Source: Phallus indusiatus (taxonomy: Eukaryota > Basidiomycota > Agaricomycetes > Phallales > Phallaceae). From it: a stretch of DNA of 64,000 nucleotides. This document shows, piece after piece, positions 22,176 through 33,089 of the stretch. The notes below the pieces were generated by a model. That model did no database searches and was not told the origin of the DNA. It was given only the letters and a program-made list of their open reading frames with translations. The stretch spans positions 1,302,001-1,366,000 of the forward strand of contig JAQFWX010000003.1 in assembly GCA_027605045.1 (NCBI GenBank), given 5' to 3'. Positions within the stretch are counted from its first letter, which is position 1. Each line of letters begins with the position of its first letter. The position numbers were made by a program, and so were the translations under genes.

Positions 22176-25100
22176 TCATAGCGGATGCTGCATAACAATA
22201 ACAATATTATTATCCTTTGCCGCGACTTCCTGAACATAATGTCCCAATGTACTCCACGGCTCTAATTGTTTGCCTCCAACTTCGGTCTCGAGCTTCCACT
22301 CGTCCAGGTCATATATACCAGGCCTTGTTGCCCATATTCTGGCCTGCACGGTGACAGTTTCCCGAGGCTCCACTGTTCCACGGCGAGTCAAGGCTCCCAT
22401 GTAGCATGGTGCTAAACTTCGCCTTTAATAAATGATGGAAAATTAATTATTCAAAGTCGTCGGACCTGGAAGATTGACAAGCCACTCACGTTTGACTAGG
22501 TTTGGTATTACTGTGGGACGGCAGTCGAAGAGTAAATCGCGCATAGTTAGTTAATGAGAAATTTCGGATAACAAAAGACACTGTAATCGTGCATTCTCTG
22601 AAATGGGATTAACGAGTTTTATATAGCACAGTGTGATACTCTTAAAAGTGATTAGAACACATACCCTTTTGAGAAGTCGTGGGTCACTCGAGGTGATTCT
22701 GTCAAAACTTGAATTACCAAAGGGTTCATCTCGGCGTTCCAATCCAACGATTGAATGACAGATTGTATGGCCGTTCTTTCGCGCGATGTCTCCGCATAGA
22801 TCGAACGTTTTTTGCTGCTCGCATCAAACGTTTGAATTAATTCGTCAAGAGGTGCCGAACAAGCACCCAAGGCGATTCCTGGCACCGCAACAAAACCACG
22901 TCGATTCTCCTCTGGGATTTCCCAATAAATAACAATATTTAACATTCGTGAATGCCAGAGAGGTAGAAGCTTGTGGAAGTTTTTGGGAAATAGTACTCGA
23001 GCCTGAGCAAGCGCTTTATCATTTGAGCAAGTTCGCCACGCGTGATGGAGAAGATCTAAATGGCCTGAGGTATGTGCCGATAAACGTTCTTCGGACTGAA
23101 GGAAAGACCGGTTAGCATTAACATGAAATTTCCTGTAGGGTTCAATCGCAGAGTCCAGTCTCACCTTGCTGAAGTGACTAAATGAAATATCTAATGCCGG
23201 AAAAGGGGAAGAATCATTTTGCTTTCCCAACAAGGCATTGCCCAATCGATCTATAACCATATCATCCACCATAAGAGACTTCTCGTTATTCTCCTCCGAC
23301 GGTTTAACCAAGAAGAAGGCTCTCCCAAATTGGAGAGCGGGCAGTGGTGACATGGTGTGCCTTCACAAAAGAATTGAGTAGGAAGTCCATTTCCGCTAAA
23401 GAAATACTGACAGCATATTTGGCCCTTCAGAAACACACTGCCAGTTGGGACTTGCGCATGTCACTTGGGGAATGGTTAAATCCAGCTTTTCCGACAAATT
23501 CCGGACCTACGCGATATACAATGTCAGTCCCGGAGAATATACTATATTTCAGAGGACATGTTCCTACCTCAAGCAAAACCTCGTAAGATATGTCCGGTCT
23601 GTGACTTGGACGCGCAACGACACCGCATTCTATAACAGGTTGCACCTGGAAGGTCTGATGCAGCTTACTAGAGAAAAAGTGATGTTGATTACGCTGCGTT
23701 CGTGTAAGCTCACTGCCTAAAATAACTTCAATAAATTATTCACACCTGTCGGAAAATGGCTAAAATAAACAAGTCTTGCGAGTCCTTTTGACTGGCATGT
23801 ATTACACACGGTACTTCGAGCGATTCGCCTTCTTTAAGTTGTGGGGAACCAAGATACCGTTCTAACGGGATTGCCGAAGGTGTTAAATCGACGAGGGTGT
23901 TGTCTGACTGAAGAACTTCGACAGTATCATGAGTCTGAACAAACCCTGATCCTATGAGAGAATCGTAAAAGAATATCAATATAACTTCTCTTGCGGGAAG
24001 AGAAAAAGGTGAAACCTTTTTGTTCTACGTCAACCCACAAAGATGGGCTGTGCAATATCCAAATATCGTCAATGTCACCTGGACCAGCATTTCGAAACGT
24101 GATTTTCAGATCCGCACATTCTCCTGTGCCGAGAACAAACTTTCGAAAAAGACTGGTGGAAATTCTGTTCATTGATAACTCCAACCGCCGTCGGTCTTCT
24201 TGAATTTGTATGACCGGAAAAGTTTCAGGGCCATACATGACACCGCGTCGCTGAGCGATGGTTTGATGTAATCTTGGACCACTGACAGCAAGAGATTCGG
24301 AGATGGGTGATAAAGAAAGGAAATTGTAGGTTAAATGTGTAAATTTAACCATCCCTGAGCTATGGCAAGTAATGTATAAAGAAATCTAAGCAAGAGGAAT
24401 GAGAACTAATCGGGAAGAGAAACAATCTAGCTTACCACTCGTGTCTCGCGCGGGTGCAAAGTAATTTCGTCCAAAATCTCCTTATCGACCGCAGAGCTCT
24501 CAATTGTGGTATCAATCTCCAAAGTAATCGCGCTCAAGGGAATAGCAACGTCAAAAGGGTTAACCAGTGTAACGTCAACATAAAACCGTTCTAGCCCAAA
24601 ATGAAGATAAATCGCTTTAGAATTGTTCTGTTTCTTACCTCCAATGGAAGCTTTCCTTCCCGAATCCAACCGTTCTTTTCCTCTTGTTTTCCAAAAATCA
24701 CCCCAAGCTTGTTCTAACGATTCCCAAACGGGAGATGTTAAATTTGATTGGTCTTGTTCAAGCCGGACTTTACACTCCTTCGACTGTGAAAGTTTGAATG
24801 GTGGAGTTAAATCCAACGATTTTGTTCCAACAGTTGACTTCAGGTGCTAGAGTGAAGTAACTTGAGTATTGTGTTTCCCACTAAATCTTTAGACGCTTAC
24901 TTCAAATGCAACCTTAAAGTCTCCAATGTAAACCGAGTCGGTTAAGTCATGCTCTCCGGCATTATATGCTGTGCCTTTGAGCAATTTGATAAAATACTGC
25001 AGAGCCCCTTTCGTATCGCCACTGGAATAAGTTAATCGACCTTGTTCACATAAGTACATATCTTCTTAATCAATAAACCATCAAATTACTCACCCAAAGA

Positions 25101-27126
25101 ATATTCAACTGATGGTAATATAGCGTCGAACCACTCTATGTCTTTACGTAGGAGACTATCTTCAAAAGAAGGTGAAAGGTTTTTAGCAGGTCTAGATTGA
25201 TATAATTGATGAGCTCTTCGCAGGAAGTAAGCCGTCAGCGATTTCTAAAATATATGAATGACATTACGAAAAGAAACAAAAAAACTATCAAAAGACTCAC
25301 AACTCCGCATTTTTCCAAGCGATGGGCCGCAAATACGAACCACATGGCAGCTCTCCTCCGTGCGCCTTTTCTTAAGCTAAACAAAGCTGCCTGAGCCAAT
25401 AGCAGAGCAAACGGAGGTTCTTCTATCTAATAAGCATTAGAAATGAATGAAAAAGATAAACGTATGGACCGACATACCGAACCTGCCGCCATTTCCAACC
25501 ACCGCTCCCCGTCTAACGAGTCAAATCCTTTAATACCAGAGGCCCAACGAACGGCATGATACAGTGCTTGTAATTGATGTGACGAGCGGAATTCAACAGT
25601 TTGCAACGAAGCAAGTGCGGACGTCGCGTGTGTAGCCAATGCCGCCGTTGGAGCTAGTAGAAAAGGTAGAACTTCCTATGAAAAGTTAAAACAACAATTT
25701 CGGAAGGCATGTAATGCTAGTAGATTCACTCACGGCGCCACTTTTTCCATCTTTCCGTAAAGTTTCCCATACAGAAGTTGCCAGTTTAATATCGCCAAGG
25801 CACGTAGCGAATTCGGCTAGACGGCGGTGCTGTGGTAAGGATGATGTAGGAAGAATGGCCGAGCTGAAACCGTTCGTAAAACTGGCACTTTGCTGGATAG
25901 GTGATGAAGGCGATGATGGAGTGTTCGAATTGCCAAAGAATCTTTTGGTGGTTGAAAAAAATCTTGAAGGTAGTCTTCGTGTCGCGATATACTATACACG
26001 TCACGAATATTAACGCGCTTCTAAAAGGTGTGAAAGTGATCAAAGAACTTACAGATTCGTTCCAATCGAGCACGCAACGCTCCATCCACGGAAGAAGGCT
26101 CATGGTCGCGAATTCTCGCACAAACCGGCCTAATTGTTGTGTGTCTGTTTCATTCAAGTTCAAGTCCCAGCTATCTTTTTCTTGAGCTTTATTGTTGTCA
26201 AATAATGGAGATGGTGGCAATTCAGGTAGCGGCGAAGGTAATGTAATAGGTTCTAAGGGAGATTCCAGGGTAACGGTCACCAAATGAGTGTGTAGCCCGA
26301 ATTGCTTTTTGGTAGCATTGTATAATGCCATAGCTCTACAGTTGATTGAAAATGAGAATTCACAAGAGCCAATGATTGAGATACATACTCATCCGAATTC
26401 AATGGCGAGGTAGTAGAATGGATAATCAGAGTATGGCACAGCCTTACAGGGTCAACCCAAGGTGGTAGACGAACATCATTATATCGAGAATGCAATTCAG
26501 TGACAGCTTGTAATGGATTTGGAGCTAGAGTAGACACTGCCAATATAACTAGTAATAAACACGGTTTGCATAAGTCATCTTACGGGGCATGAGGTCAGAA
26601 TAGAGGGAAGTACTATACCAGCAACAGGATGATTCCATCCTTCAAAACGTGTAGGTAAGTGGTCGCCCTCGACGCAATTATGCAATTCCTGCCACCAGGG
26701 AGCATCTGAAGGATGATTTATTTTTATTTTGTCCGATTCTACAGTCTTGACCCATTTATCCGCCTCCCTAGTAATACGTTGGCCAAGCCAGTCAATAGTT
26801 CGACTGGCGCGTTCGTCTTCGTCCTCTGCACAGGCGGCTTCTAATGAAGAAAAATCGGCAAACCGCAGGTGAAACGAGGGATGTGTTATAGTTGAAAATG
26901 TTGTGCTACGGACGGTAACTTTTTCAGAATGCCAGTTAATTTATGGGACGTTAACTAAGTCTGAAGAAATGCCAAAGCTCTGACCTTGTTGCAAAGGGGA
27001 GAAAGTTTGCAAAATCTGGTGTAGTGGGGGAAGAGATTTATTTGACAAGACATCCGAAAGTTCCTTGGACTGGAGGAGGCAAATGAGAGGAGTGAATGAG
27101 GCAGGTAGGGCAGGAGCTGTAGACAT
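22176..27126 (-). CDS. TRS85: TRAPP complex subunit Trs85/TRAPPC8
   Basis: The subunit that directs the TRAPPIII complex, a Rab1/Ypt1 activator, to autophagosome formation sites and early Golgi. Family blocks in order: PASFTPLICLLQSKELSD at the N-terminus, SFHLRFADFSSLEA, APWWQELHNCVEGDHLPTRF, LPPWVDPVRLCHTLIIHST, and FVREFATMSLLPWMERCVLD (a hallmark of TRAPPC8). The helical repeats follow, then the C-terminal beta-sandwich parts such as ILDEITLHPRETRVV and GIYDLDEWKLETEVGGKQ. An intron near 26922-26983 with an unusual GTCAGA donor removes an in-frame TAA after DLVNVP and gives LQQVTVRSTTF. More than a dozen introns. A diverged piece of the first exon recurs at 29767-29821. Intact as far as could be read. 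Confidence 0.88.
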
Positions 27127-28388
27127 CGCTCAAGAGGCGACCCCAAGCCAAACTTGTCTAAGCGCGGAATCAAATTTTCGAACTACATGATCATCCTGAC
27201 TGCCACCACACTGCGCAAGAAAGTGGGAAGATCTTGATGCCTTGAGAATTACCAGTCGACCAGAAGTTAACGTTATATATATATCTAACACTACCGCTAA
27301 TAATAATTATGTTTACTTTTGCTTCGTGTAATCAGGAAATCTCATGTGGCTCTGATGCGGACCGACTCTTCAACACTAACTATTGCTGATTATTTTAGAA
27401 GAGCCTGCAGGATTAGGATTTAAAAAGCAGACGTTTTGCGGTGAGGAAATGAAGGGATATAAAAGGGTAAGAGGAGGAACATGCATTATGAAGGATACTC
27501 CTAATTTTCGAGCAACAGTACGTGGACGCGGTCCAGAATAAATCAACCATTTCGTTCGTACATTCCCATCATTTCTTGACAAGATTTCGACTTGGACGTA
27601 AACTCAGCACTGCGAGTCAATCCAAAACAAAGGACTTGCAGAGGCTCAAGGATAGGCAAAATCCAAATAAACCCTCCGACGAGACTGGTGAAGAAGGACC
27701 ATCCGCCGTGTGCCAGTGAGTGAATAAAACAAGTTTTGCTTAAAAACAGGGTTAAACAGAGGGCCGAATTATAACAGTCATTCATTCTGAATGAGTAAGT
27801 TTTTCCTCATAATCGTCGTCAACATCATCTTAAGATTGAGTGAGGAAAGAACTAGATCTTCGGTAGAAGTACACCGAAGAGTCAGGATTAACAGAATTGA
27901 CCCAACACTACTTCAATCATTATGACAAAGGGAAAAAAAGCGATTTTTTGAGGAGAAACGAAAAAATGGAAAGAAATCTAACCATTCACAACGGCACTGG
28001 GTGGAACATACTGCGCATAGGCACTGGTATTTTGCCATCCAGTTTCACTCCTGGAAGTAACCTTTTGAAGCAAGACAAACCCCATATCAACACGAGCATA
28101 GCAGATTGTATTTATGCACGGAACAAATGCAAGGCATCTGTCTGGTTGGATTGAATAAGTCATAGGAGGGTAACGTGTGCAGTATTATATTGCTCCAGCT
28201 GAACTGGGACGAAAGAATTGACACTGGTCTGGAACCTTATCTCAAATCTGCTCGATTTGATGAGACAACCTCCTTAACTAGTCCTAGTCAAGGATCAGCA
28301 ATTGACATATGAAGACGCCCTGAAATTCAAAAATTTCATATATAGAATATTCATACGCAGGCATCTTGCCTAGATTCAAAGTACTGGC
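27127..28388. other. Intergenic, repeat-containing upstream region
   Basis: About 1.26 kb without a supported gene. It begins with the probable TRS85 promoter and holds a TA microsatellite (27276-27287). From about 28045 to 28165 it carries a diverged copy of the repeat that also forms the inverted pair at 29861-30000 and 30210-30363. From about 28270 it carries the duplicated promoter block of the WW genes, including TATATATAG near 28338. Short open frames at 27376-27785 look non-coding. Confidence 0.5.
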
Positions 28389-28971
28389 ATGTTTCAGCCT
28401 CCTCCTCCCAACAACGAAACAGAGAGAGCACTCCCAGATGGTGAGTAATTGATCTGAATCCAACTGAGCCTACTATAACTAGCATCTTGTTGTCCCGCAA
28501 AGGATGGGTTAAGCAATTGGATATCAAGCAAGTTGCAATCCTTTTTAAACCCCCTTTCTCCAAATTGACCCTTGTTAACGTAGTTCCAATCGCTGGTTTT
28601 ATGCGAGTATTTTTCCTTGCTGTCCGCGTAAAGATCTAGCAGTAACAGAACAACAGGTCGACACAAAAGCCACGCCGCAGCGTTCCATCTGGGTACATCC
28701 GTTTGACGATCCGATGTTTTTGAAGAGCCATCCCCAGAGACCACCCGCTCACCATCATGGGAGCACAACCCACTCTAAAAATACTGAGCAAGGCAATAGG
28801 GATAATGGCGGCGACAATGTCAGTTTTGTCTTGAATGTCTCCATTGGCGATGGGGGAGATGGAGGAGCTGGTGGGGGTGGAGATGGTGGGGGTGGAGGAG
28901 ATGGAGGAGGAGGAGATGGAGGAGGAGATGGAGAAGACGATGATGATTGTGCTTGTTGTATGTGTATGTAA
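28389..28971 (+). CDS. Short WW-domain protein, copy 1 (Gly/Asp-rich tail)
   Basis: A predicted 136-residue protein of unknown function. Exons: 28389-28440, 28503-28527, 28584-28602 (19 nt) and 28657-28971, which sum exactly to 137 codons. The WW domain reads ALPDGWVKQLDI, then NSNRWFYV and DTKATPQRSIWVHPFDD, with both signature Trp and the terminal Pro. A His-rich linker leads into a Gly/Asp repeat tail (GDGGDGGAGGGGDGGGG) and the end EDDDDCACCMCM. Introns 2 and 3 must use GC donors (GCAAGT and GCGAGT) to keep this frame. It matches the N-terminal part of the full-length gene at 35219-36256 but lacks its coiled-coil and glycine-rich end. Upstream, TATATATAG near 28338 belongs to a promoter shared with the other copies. 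Expression is unproven. Confidence 0.6.
28849..28947 (+). repeat. GGA-rich minisatellite in WW copy 1 tail
   Basis: A run of GGAGATGGAGGAGGAGAT-type units on the plus strand, almost purely G and A with few T. It encodes Gly, Asp and few other residues in the WW frame. Similar tracts lie at 29398-29523 and 31014-31168. Confidence 0.8.
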
Positions 28972-29239
28972 ATCTGGGGTTGTACCTTCAAGATACAATT
29001 GATTCAGATATTTGAGCGTGTCACTACCGTCTTTCGTATTCTTTGCTTATGTATAAGGGACACCCATTCTACAGATGATTTTATACACGAACCTTTTGTT
29101 ATGCAAACCCGCCTGTTTCGCTAAGGTATAAATACCCCTGACTAGCATTGATTTGAGGATTGCCAAACAATCAACATGTAAAATCCCGGCGCAACTCGAA
29201 TGCCTATGTAAACGTTTATCATATGCACGCTTCCTACCT

Positions 29240-29577
29240 AGCCTGAACCCAAAGTACTGGCATGTCAGAGAAAATATTAACGAACTAACCTGAGCCTCAG
29301 AACAGCCAAAGTAACTGGCATGTCAGAGAAAATAATCAAAGTATTGATAGTTACGACGGCGAAAATATTGTCCGCAATGTCCTCAACAGCGGCGGTCATG
29401 GAGGAGATGGAGATGGAGATAAAGATAATGGGGGAATATGGTAAAGATAGAGGTGGAGAAGGTGGAGGTAGTAAAGATAGAGGTGGAGAAGGTGGAGGTG
29501 GTAAAGATAGAGATGGAGAAGAAGTTTGGCGATTGAGGCTAAGTTGTGGGGCATGTCGACCCTCAACTAAAGTCTAA
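29240..29577 (+). pseudogene. Wrecked WW-gene copy (promoter and tail only)
   Basis: This stretch keeps the shared upstream block (CTACCTAGCCTGAACC, then AAGTACTGGCATGTCAGAGA). That ends in ATGTCAGAG, as at the start of the full-length gene, but stops after eight codons. The same AAGTAACTGGCATGTCAGAG piece is repeated about 58 bases later (ATG at 29320). It is followed directly by GGA-rich tail sequence (29398-29523), with the WW exons missing. One frame of the tail reads SGGHGGDGDGDKDNGG, like the tails of the intact copies. I interpret it as an internally deleted copy; a de novo 85-codon frame from 29320 exists but has no sign of function. Confidence 0.5.
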
Positions 29578-29694
29578 ACGTGAGATAATTATTAATATGA
29601 GATAGTGGTCAATAATAATTAGATTATTATTCTTGCCATTGTAGGTGCGCAGCTGTTCCTTCTGCTAACAAGACAGGTGTTAAGCCATTCCGGC

Positions 29695-29736
29695 TGAGAT
29701 AATAGATTAGATAATAGATTAGATTAGATTAAATGA
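29695..29736. repeat. AT-rich simple repeat (AGATTAGAT units)
   Basis: Imperfect tandem GATAATAGATTA/GATTAGATTA units at 29695-29736. It lies next to sequence (29644-29693) resembling 34964-35024, so it belongs to a wider duplicated spacer. Confidence 0.7.
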
Positions 29737-29766
29737 TTCGATCAATTCAGGGTGTTTGCGCAAAGC

Positions 29767-29821
29767 ATTTGAAAGTTTCTCAGAATAGAGGAAGTAAATG
29801 AGGGGCGTGAACGAAGCAGGA
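29767..29821 (-). pseudogene. Diverged fragment of the TRS85 first exon
   Basis: On the minus strand this 55-base piece aligns without gaps to the start of TRS85 (near 27060-27112) at about 42 of 55 positions, most differences being transitions. Translated in the matching frame it reads PASFTPLIYFLYSEKLSNAL, against PASFTPLICLLQSKELSDVL in the gene. It has the same orientation as TRS85 and lies about 2.7 kb upstream of it. It has no exon context of its own and is therefore a duplicated relic. Confidence 0.55.
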
Positions 29822-29860
29822 GTTTTTGCGGTGAGAGAACATTTGTACCCAGACCACTGG

Positions 29861-30363
29861 CAGTGCCTAACTTGAACAATAGATGGCTTCTAGACTTGTT
29901 CGACAGATATCGATTTGTTCCGTGCATGAATACAACCTGCTATGCTCGCATTGTCACGGGTTCTTGTCTTATTTCAAGAAGATCACTTCCAAGAGTACCC
30001 ATACCTTGCGCGAAGGATCGAGGTTGACGCGAGGACAGTTTAGGAACAATCGACCATTCCGTTAACGTTCATAAAGGACGCTCGTATTACAGGCTTCTGA
30101 CAAGTTTCCACTTGGCACGTGGGGTCAGAAGTATAGGAAAATTGAGAGTGAAGTTTTCAAGTGAAATTTCGAATACAAATGCAGGGATGGGCGCTGTGAT
30201 ATCGATCATGGGCACTGCTGGAAGTAACCTTCTGAACTTCAAGACAAGAACCCGTGACAATACGAGCATAGCAGGTTGTATTTATGCACGGAACAAATCG
30301 ACATCTGTCAAGCTGGATCGAACAAGTCTAGAAGCCATCTGTTGCTCATGTTAGGAACTGACC
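29861..30363. repeat. Inverted repeat, arms 29861-30000 and 30210-30363
   Basis: The left arm, reverse-complemented, matches the right arm over about 140 bases with few gaps. Shared blocks are AAGACAAGAACCCGTGACAA, GAGCATAGCAGGTTGTATT, GCACGGAACAAATCGA and CAAGTCTAGAAGCCATCT. The spacer is about 210 bases. A third, more diverged copy lies at 28045-28165 in the right-arm orientation. No transposase frame or target-site duplication was seen, so the nature of the element is open. Confidence 0.65.
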
Positions 30364-30404
30364 TGGAACTTTACATCGGATCTGCCTGGTTTGTCAAGAC
30401 AATC

Positions 30405-30545
30405 CACCTGACCGGTCCTAGTCAATGGGGGATTTCAAGCAATTGGCATTTGAAGACGCCCCATGATTCGAATTTCATATAAAGCGTGTATCATACGCAT
30501 GCATCCTACCTAGATTCCAAGTACTGCATATCAGAGAACATATCA
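30405..30545 (+). promoter_or_regulatory. Duplicated core promoter of WW-gene copies
   Basis: Block with GGTCCTAGTCAA, CATATAAAG (TATA-like, 30477-30484), ATCATACGCATGC and ATCCTACCTAGATTCCAAGT ahead of WW copy 2. Versions of the same order of elements occur upstream of copy 1 (about 28270-28388), the wrecked copy (about 29215-29270) and the first-exon relic (about 34690-34830). The spacing from TATA to the ATG is about 50 to 75 bases. Confidence 0.5.
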
Positions 30546-30551
30546 ATACCA

Positions 30552-31170
30552 ATGAACTCTCCACCTCTTGATAACGAAACACACAAACCACTCCCAGATG
30601 GTGAGTAGTTGTTTTGACTCGAGCTGAGCCTACTATAACCAGCATCTTGTCTTCTCGTAAAGGATGGGTGAAGCAATTGGATATTAAGCGAGTTTCATTC
30701 CTTTTAAAACCTCTAGCTCCAAAATGACCCTCGTTGACGTAGTTATCATTGCTGGTTTTACGCAAGTATTTTTCCTAGTTATCCGAGTAAAGGCCCGGCA
30801 GTAACAGAATAACAGGTTGACACTAATGCCACGCCCCCACGTTCCACCTGGGTACACCCATTTGAAGATCCGGTGTTTTTGGAGAGCCAGGAAGCAGCAA
30901 AGGCAAGTTCTTGGTGTGACGTTAGGTAAATGGCATGACCTGAAAAAACCCCAGGGTCTACCCGCTCTTCATCAAGGTAGCGCGGCCGGTCACTTTAAAG
31001 AGCATGGTCCTGGTTATGGCGGCTACGGGGGAGACGGAGGAGATGATGGATACGGAGGAGACGATGGATATGGAGGAGATGGAGGAGATGGAGGAGACGG
31101 GGGAGACGGAGGAGACGGAGGATATGGGGGAGACGGAGGAGATGGAGGAGATGGAGGAGTATATTGGTAG
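30552..31170 (+). CDS. Short WW-domain protein, copy 2 (Gly/Asp/Tyr-rich tail)
   Basis: A predicted 131-residue paralogue of copy 1. Exons 30552-30600, 30663-30687, 30743-30761 (19 nt), 30816-30902 and 30955-31170 sum to 132 codons. The WW domain reads PLPDGWVKQLDIN, then CWFYVDTNATPPRSTW and VHPFEDP, with both Trp and the Pro kept. The tail is HFKEHGPGYGGYGGDGG, continuing as GGD/GYGG repeats and ending YW. Introns 2, 3 and 4 all require GC donors (GCGAGT, GCAAGT, GCAAGT). Compared with the full-length gene the usual ATGTCAGAG start has become ATATCAGAG, so translation would begin at a later ATG. It is either a young functional copy or a decaying one; the open frame over five exons favours recent selection. 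Confidence 0.58.
31014..31168 (+). repeat. GGAGAY minisatellite in WW copy 2 tail
   Basis: About 150 bases of GGAGAC/GGAGAT/TATGG units in register with the codons, giving Gly-Gly-Asp and Gly-Tyr-Gly-Gly repeats. The strand is strongly purine-biased. Confidence 0.8.
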
Positions 31171-31447
31171 GGGCCGCGGTGGTTGATTAGTAAATGAATT
31201 CTACCGGCTCCATCAAAGTCAAATTGCGTTTGAATGTAAGATATGATAAATTGGGTATAGTGAAATGAAGGTCAATACGTAAATATATTGTATTCATGAA
31301 AATCATAAGGAAGTTGGGTTTGTTAACACTGCGAAAGAAGTCCCGCTTTTTATAGTAGTCTTGCCAACGTCCCTCGGCGCCTTTAGCTTTAACGGTCAAC
31401 CATTACGAGGACTAGTACTCAGTTATCCAAACTGTCTGCTTATTTCC

Positions 31448-32919
31448 ATGGCCCATGACTTAACCGAACAGATATCCAAGCTTCGTAAGAAAAAATGGGT
31501 CAACTTGCAAGGCCTAATCGACTGCTCAACCGCTCATCTCTCCAGCGCAGGATCCAGTCCGAGCTGCCTGTCCATCTCTCTTCTTGGCCGAGGCAGCTAC
31601 AATAGCGTCTATCGACTAGTCTTCGGCGATGGCATCCAGCTAGCTGCCAGTATCTCTAACCACGACGAAGAAGACTTCAATGCCCAGGCGAAGCAGTCCG
31701 AGATTGAAACGATGAAATTCGTGCGCGAATCAGGGCTGTATCCGGATATTTCTATACCAAAAGTACATGCATGGGATACCACATTCGATAATCCTGTGGG
31801 CGCGCCTTATGTCCTCATGGATGTTGTTCAGGGGGAAAAGCTGGAAGGCTTAGAGGACAACAATGGTTTACGTGGGTTGGACACTCTACCCTACGCGCAG
31901 CAGCTTTCCATCGTTAAGACGTTGGCAAAGCTAAAGGCGTCCCTTTCAAGCCCGTACCACTCGACAAAATAGGGAGCATCACGACAGATGCAGCAAGAAA
32001 AAGCCACTTCGTGGGCCCGCTCATGACTCTCACACAGGGATGTCTGGGGGGACCTTTCAAATCTGCACAAGAGCTATGGCGTTCTCGCTTAGAGTCTGAA
32101 ATACTACATGCCGTTCAAGAATGGTGTAACCTTGAAGAGAATCAACTTTCGACGTCGCTCTCAGAGCCGAAATGCACCCCTCAAACATTCGCAGAGCTAT
32201 TTCAGTCGCTTTCCTCACTTATTCCACACTTCAAAATTCCACAAGCGTATAGTTCCTTGGTTCTACACCATCCCGATCTCGCCTTGCGAAACATATTTTT
32301 TGACAAGGAATCACTCTCATCGGACCAACCAAAAATAACGGGCGTTATTGACTGGGGCGGTGCACAAATCCTCCCACTCATGCTTACCGCACAATATCCC
32401 GACGATCTTATGACCACAGCTGACGATCCATTTCCACGTCCTGAGCATCCAGACGAAAACTGGCGCACTGTCCCTTCTGATTGGACCTCCATCGGAGACG
32501 CTACGCAATGGCCAACAGCGTTCCGCGGTCAAGACGACCCAGTCGACTACGCACCCCGCGTTAGTGCGATGGTCCGCCGGTTCTACTTACGGACATACTT
32601 TAGTGCGTGCTACGCAGAACAGTTGCATCTACTACATGGAGATGCGGATTTGGCACATGCCGCGTTGTTTGAAAACGCACCATACTACTTGAAGTTTCAT
32701 GAGACAGTGTGTGGCGGATGGACGAGCTGGGTCGAACATGCGGATTGGATACGAGAGACATACTGGAGATTGAGAGCTCTCACAGGGCAGGGAACAGGCG
32801 AGGAGTCGCTGATCATTGGACCCAACGTTTATCGAGGTTCTGTTAAGCCGGTGGTATGCGACTTGGGGATCTTCGAAGAGTCGCCATCCTCGGAAAATGA
32901 AGATCACTCAGAAGACTAG
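31448..32919 (+). CDS. APH-fold phosphotransferase (frame broken near 31940)
   Basis: A kinase-like protein of the aminoglycoside phosphotransferase (APH/choline kinase) superfamily, expanded in basidiomycetes and mostly uncharacterised. The N-lobe has LLGRGSYNSVYRLVFGDG, FVRESGLYPDISIPKVHAWD and GAPYVLMDVVQG. The C-lobe has the catalytic LVLHHPDLALRNIFFD (HxDxxxxN form) and the metal site ITGVIDWGGA. A helical C-terminus follows with FYLRTYFSACYAEQL and YYLKFHETVCGGWTSWVE. Between KTLAKLKAS and PFKPVPLDKIGSIT the frame steps by one. Adding one base to the CCC at 31941-31943 would restore a continuous protein of about 490 residues. Intronless otherwise. The substrate is unknown; it need not act on aminoglycosides. 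Confidence 0.8.
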
Positions 32920-33089
32920 CGTTTGAAAGACAGCAGTCTCTTGTCACGGTGGCTTTGAATTGCCAATATTATCTTACACAAACTGACTATACATTGGACT
33001 GATTTTCTGAACAATAGATGGGACACTGAGTTTGTCAATATTCAACATTCAATTCTGATCGCTCAACTCCACTGGCCTCCTTAACACTC

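Noticed and set aside
26880..26990. In-frame stop (TAA) near the start of TRS85, suggesting a pseudogene
   Set aside because: A 62-nt intron with donor GTCAGA removes it and gives LQQVTVRSTTF in frame, so the gene can be intact.
27376..27785. Minus-strand open frames of 68 and 80 codons upstream of TRS85
   Set aside because: No family motifs, no consistent splice partners, and composition like the surrounding spacer.
28636..28998. Minus-strand Ser/Pro-rich open frames (up to 120 codons)
   Set aside because: They are the reverse complement of the GGA repeat, which is trivially stop-free; the plus strand fits the WW family.
29861..30363. Intact DNA transposon
   Set aside because: The inverted repeat has no transposase frame between its arms and no evident target-site duplication.
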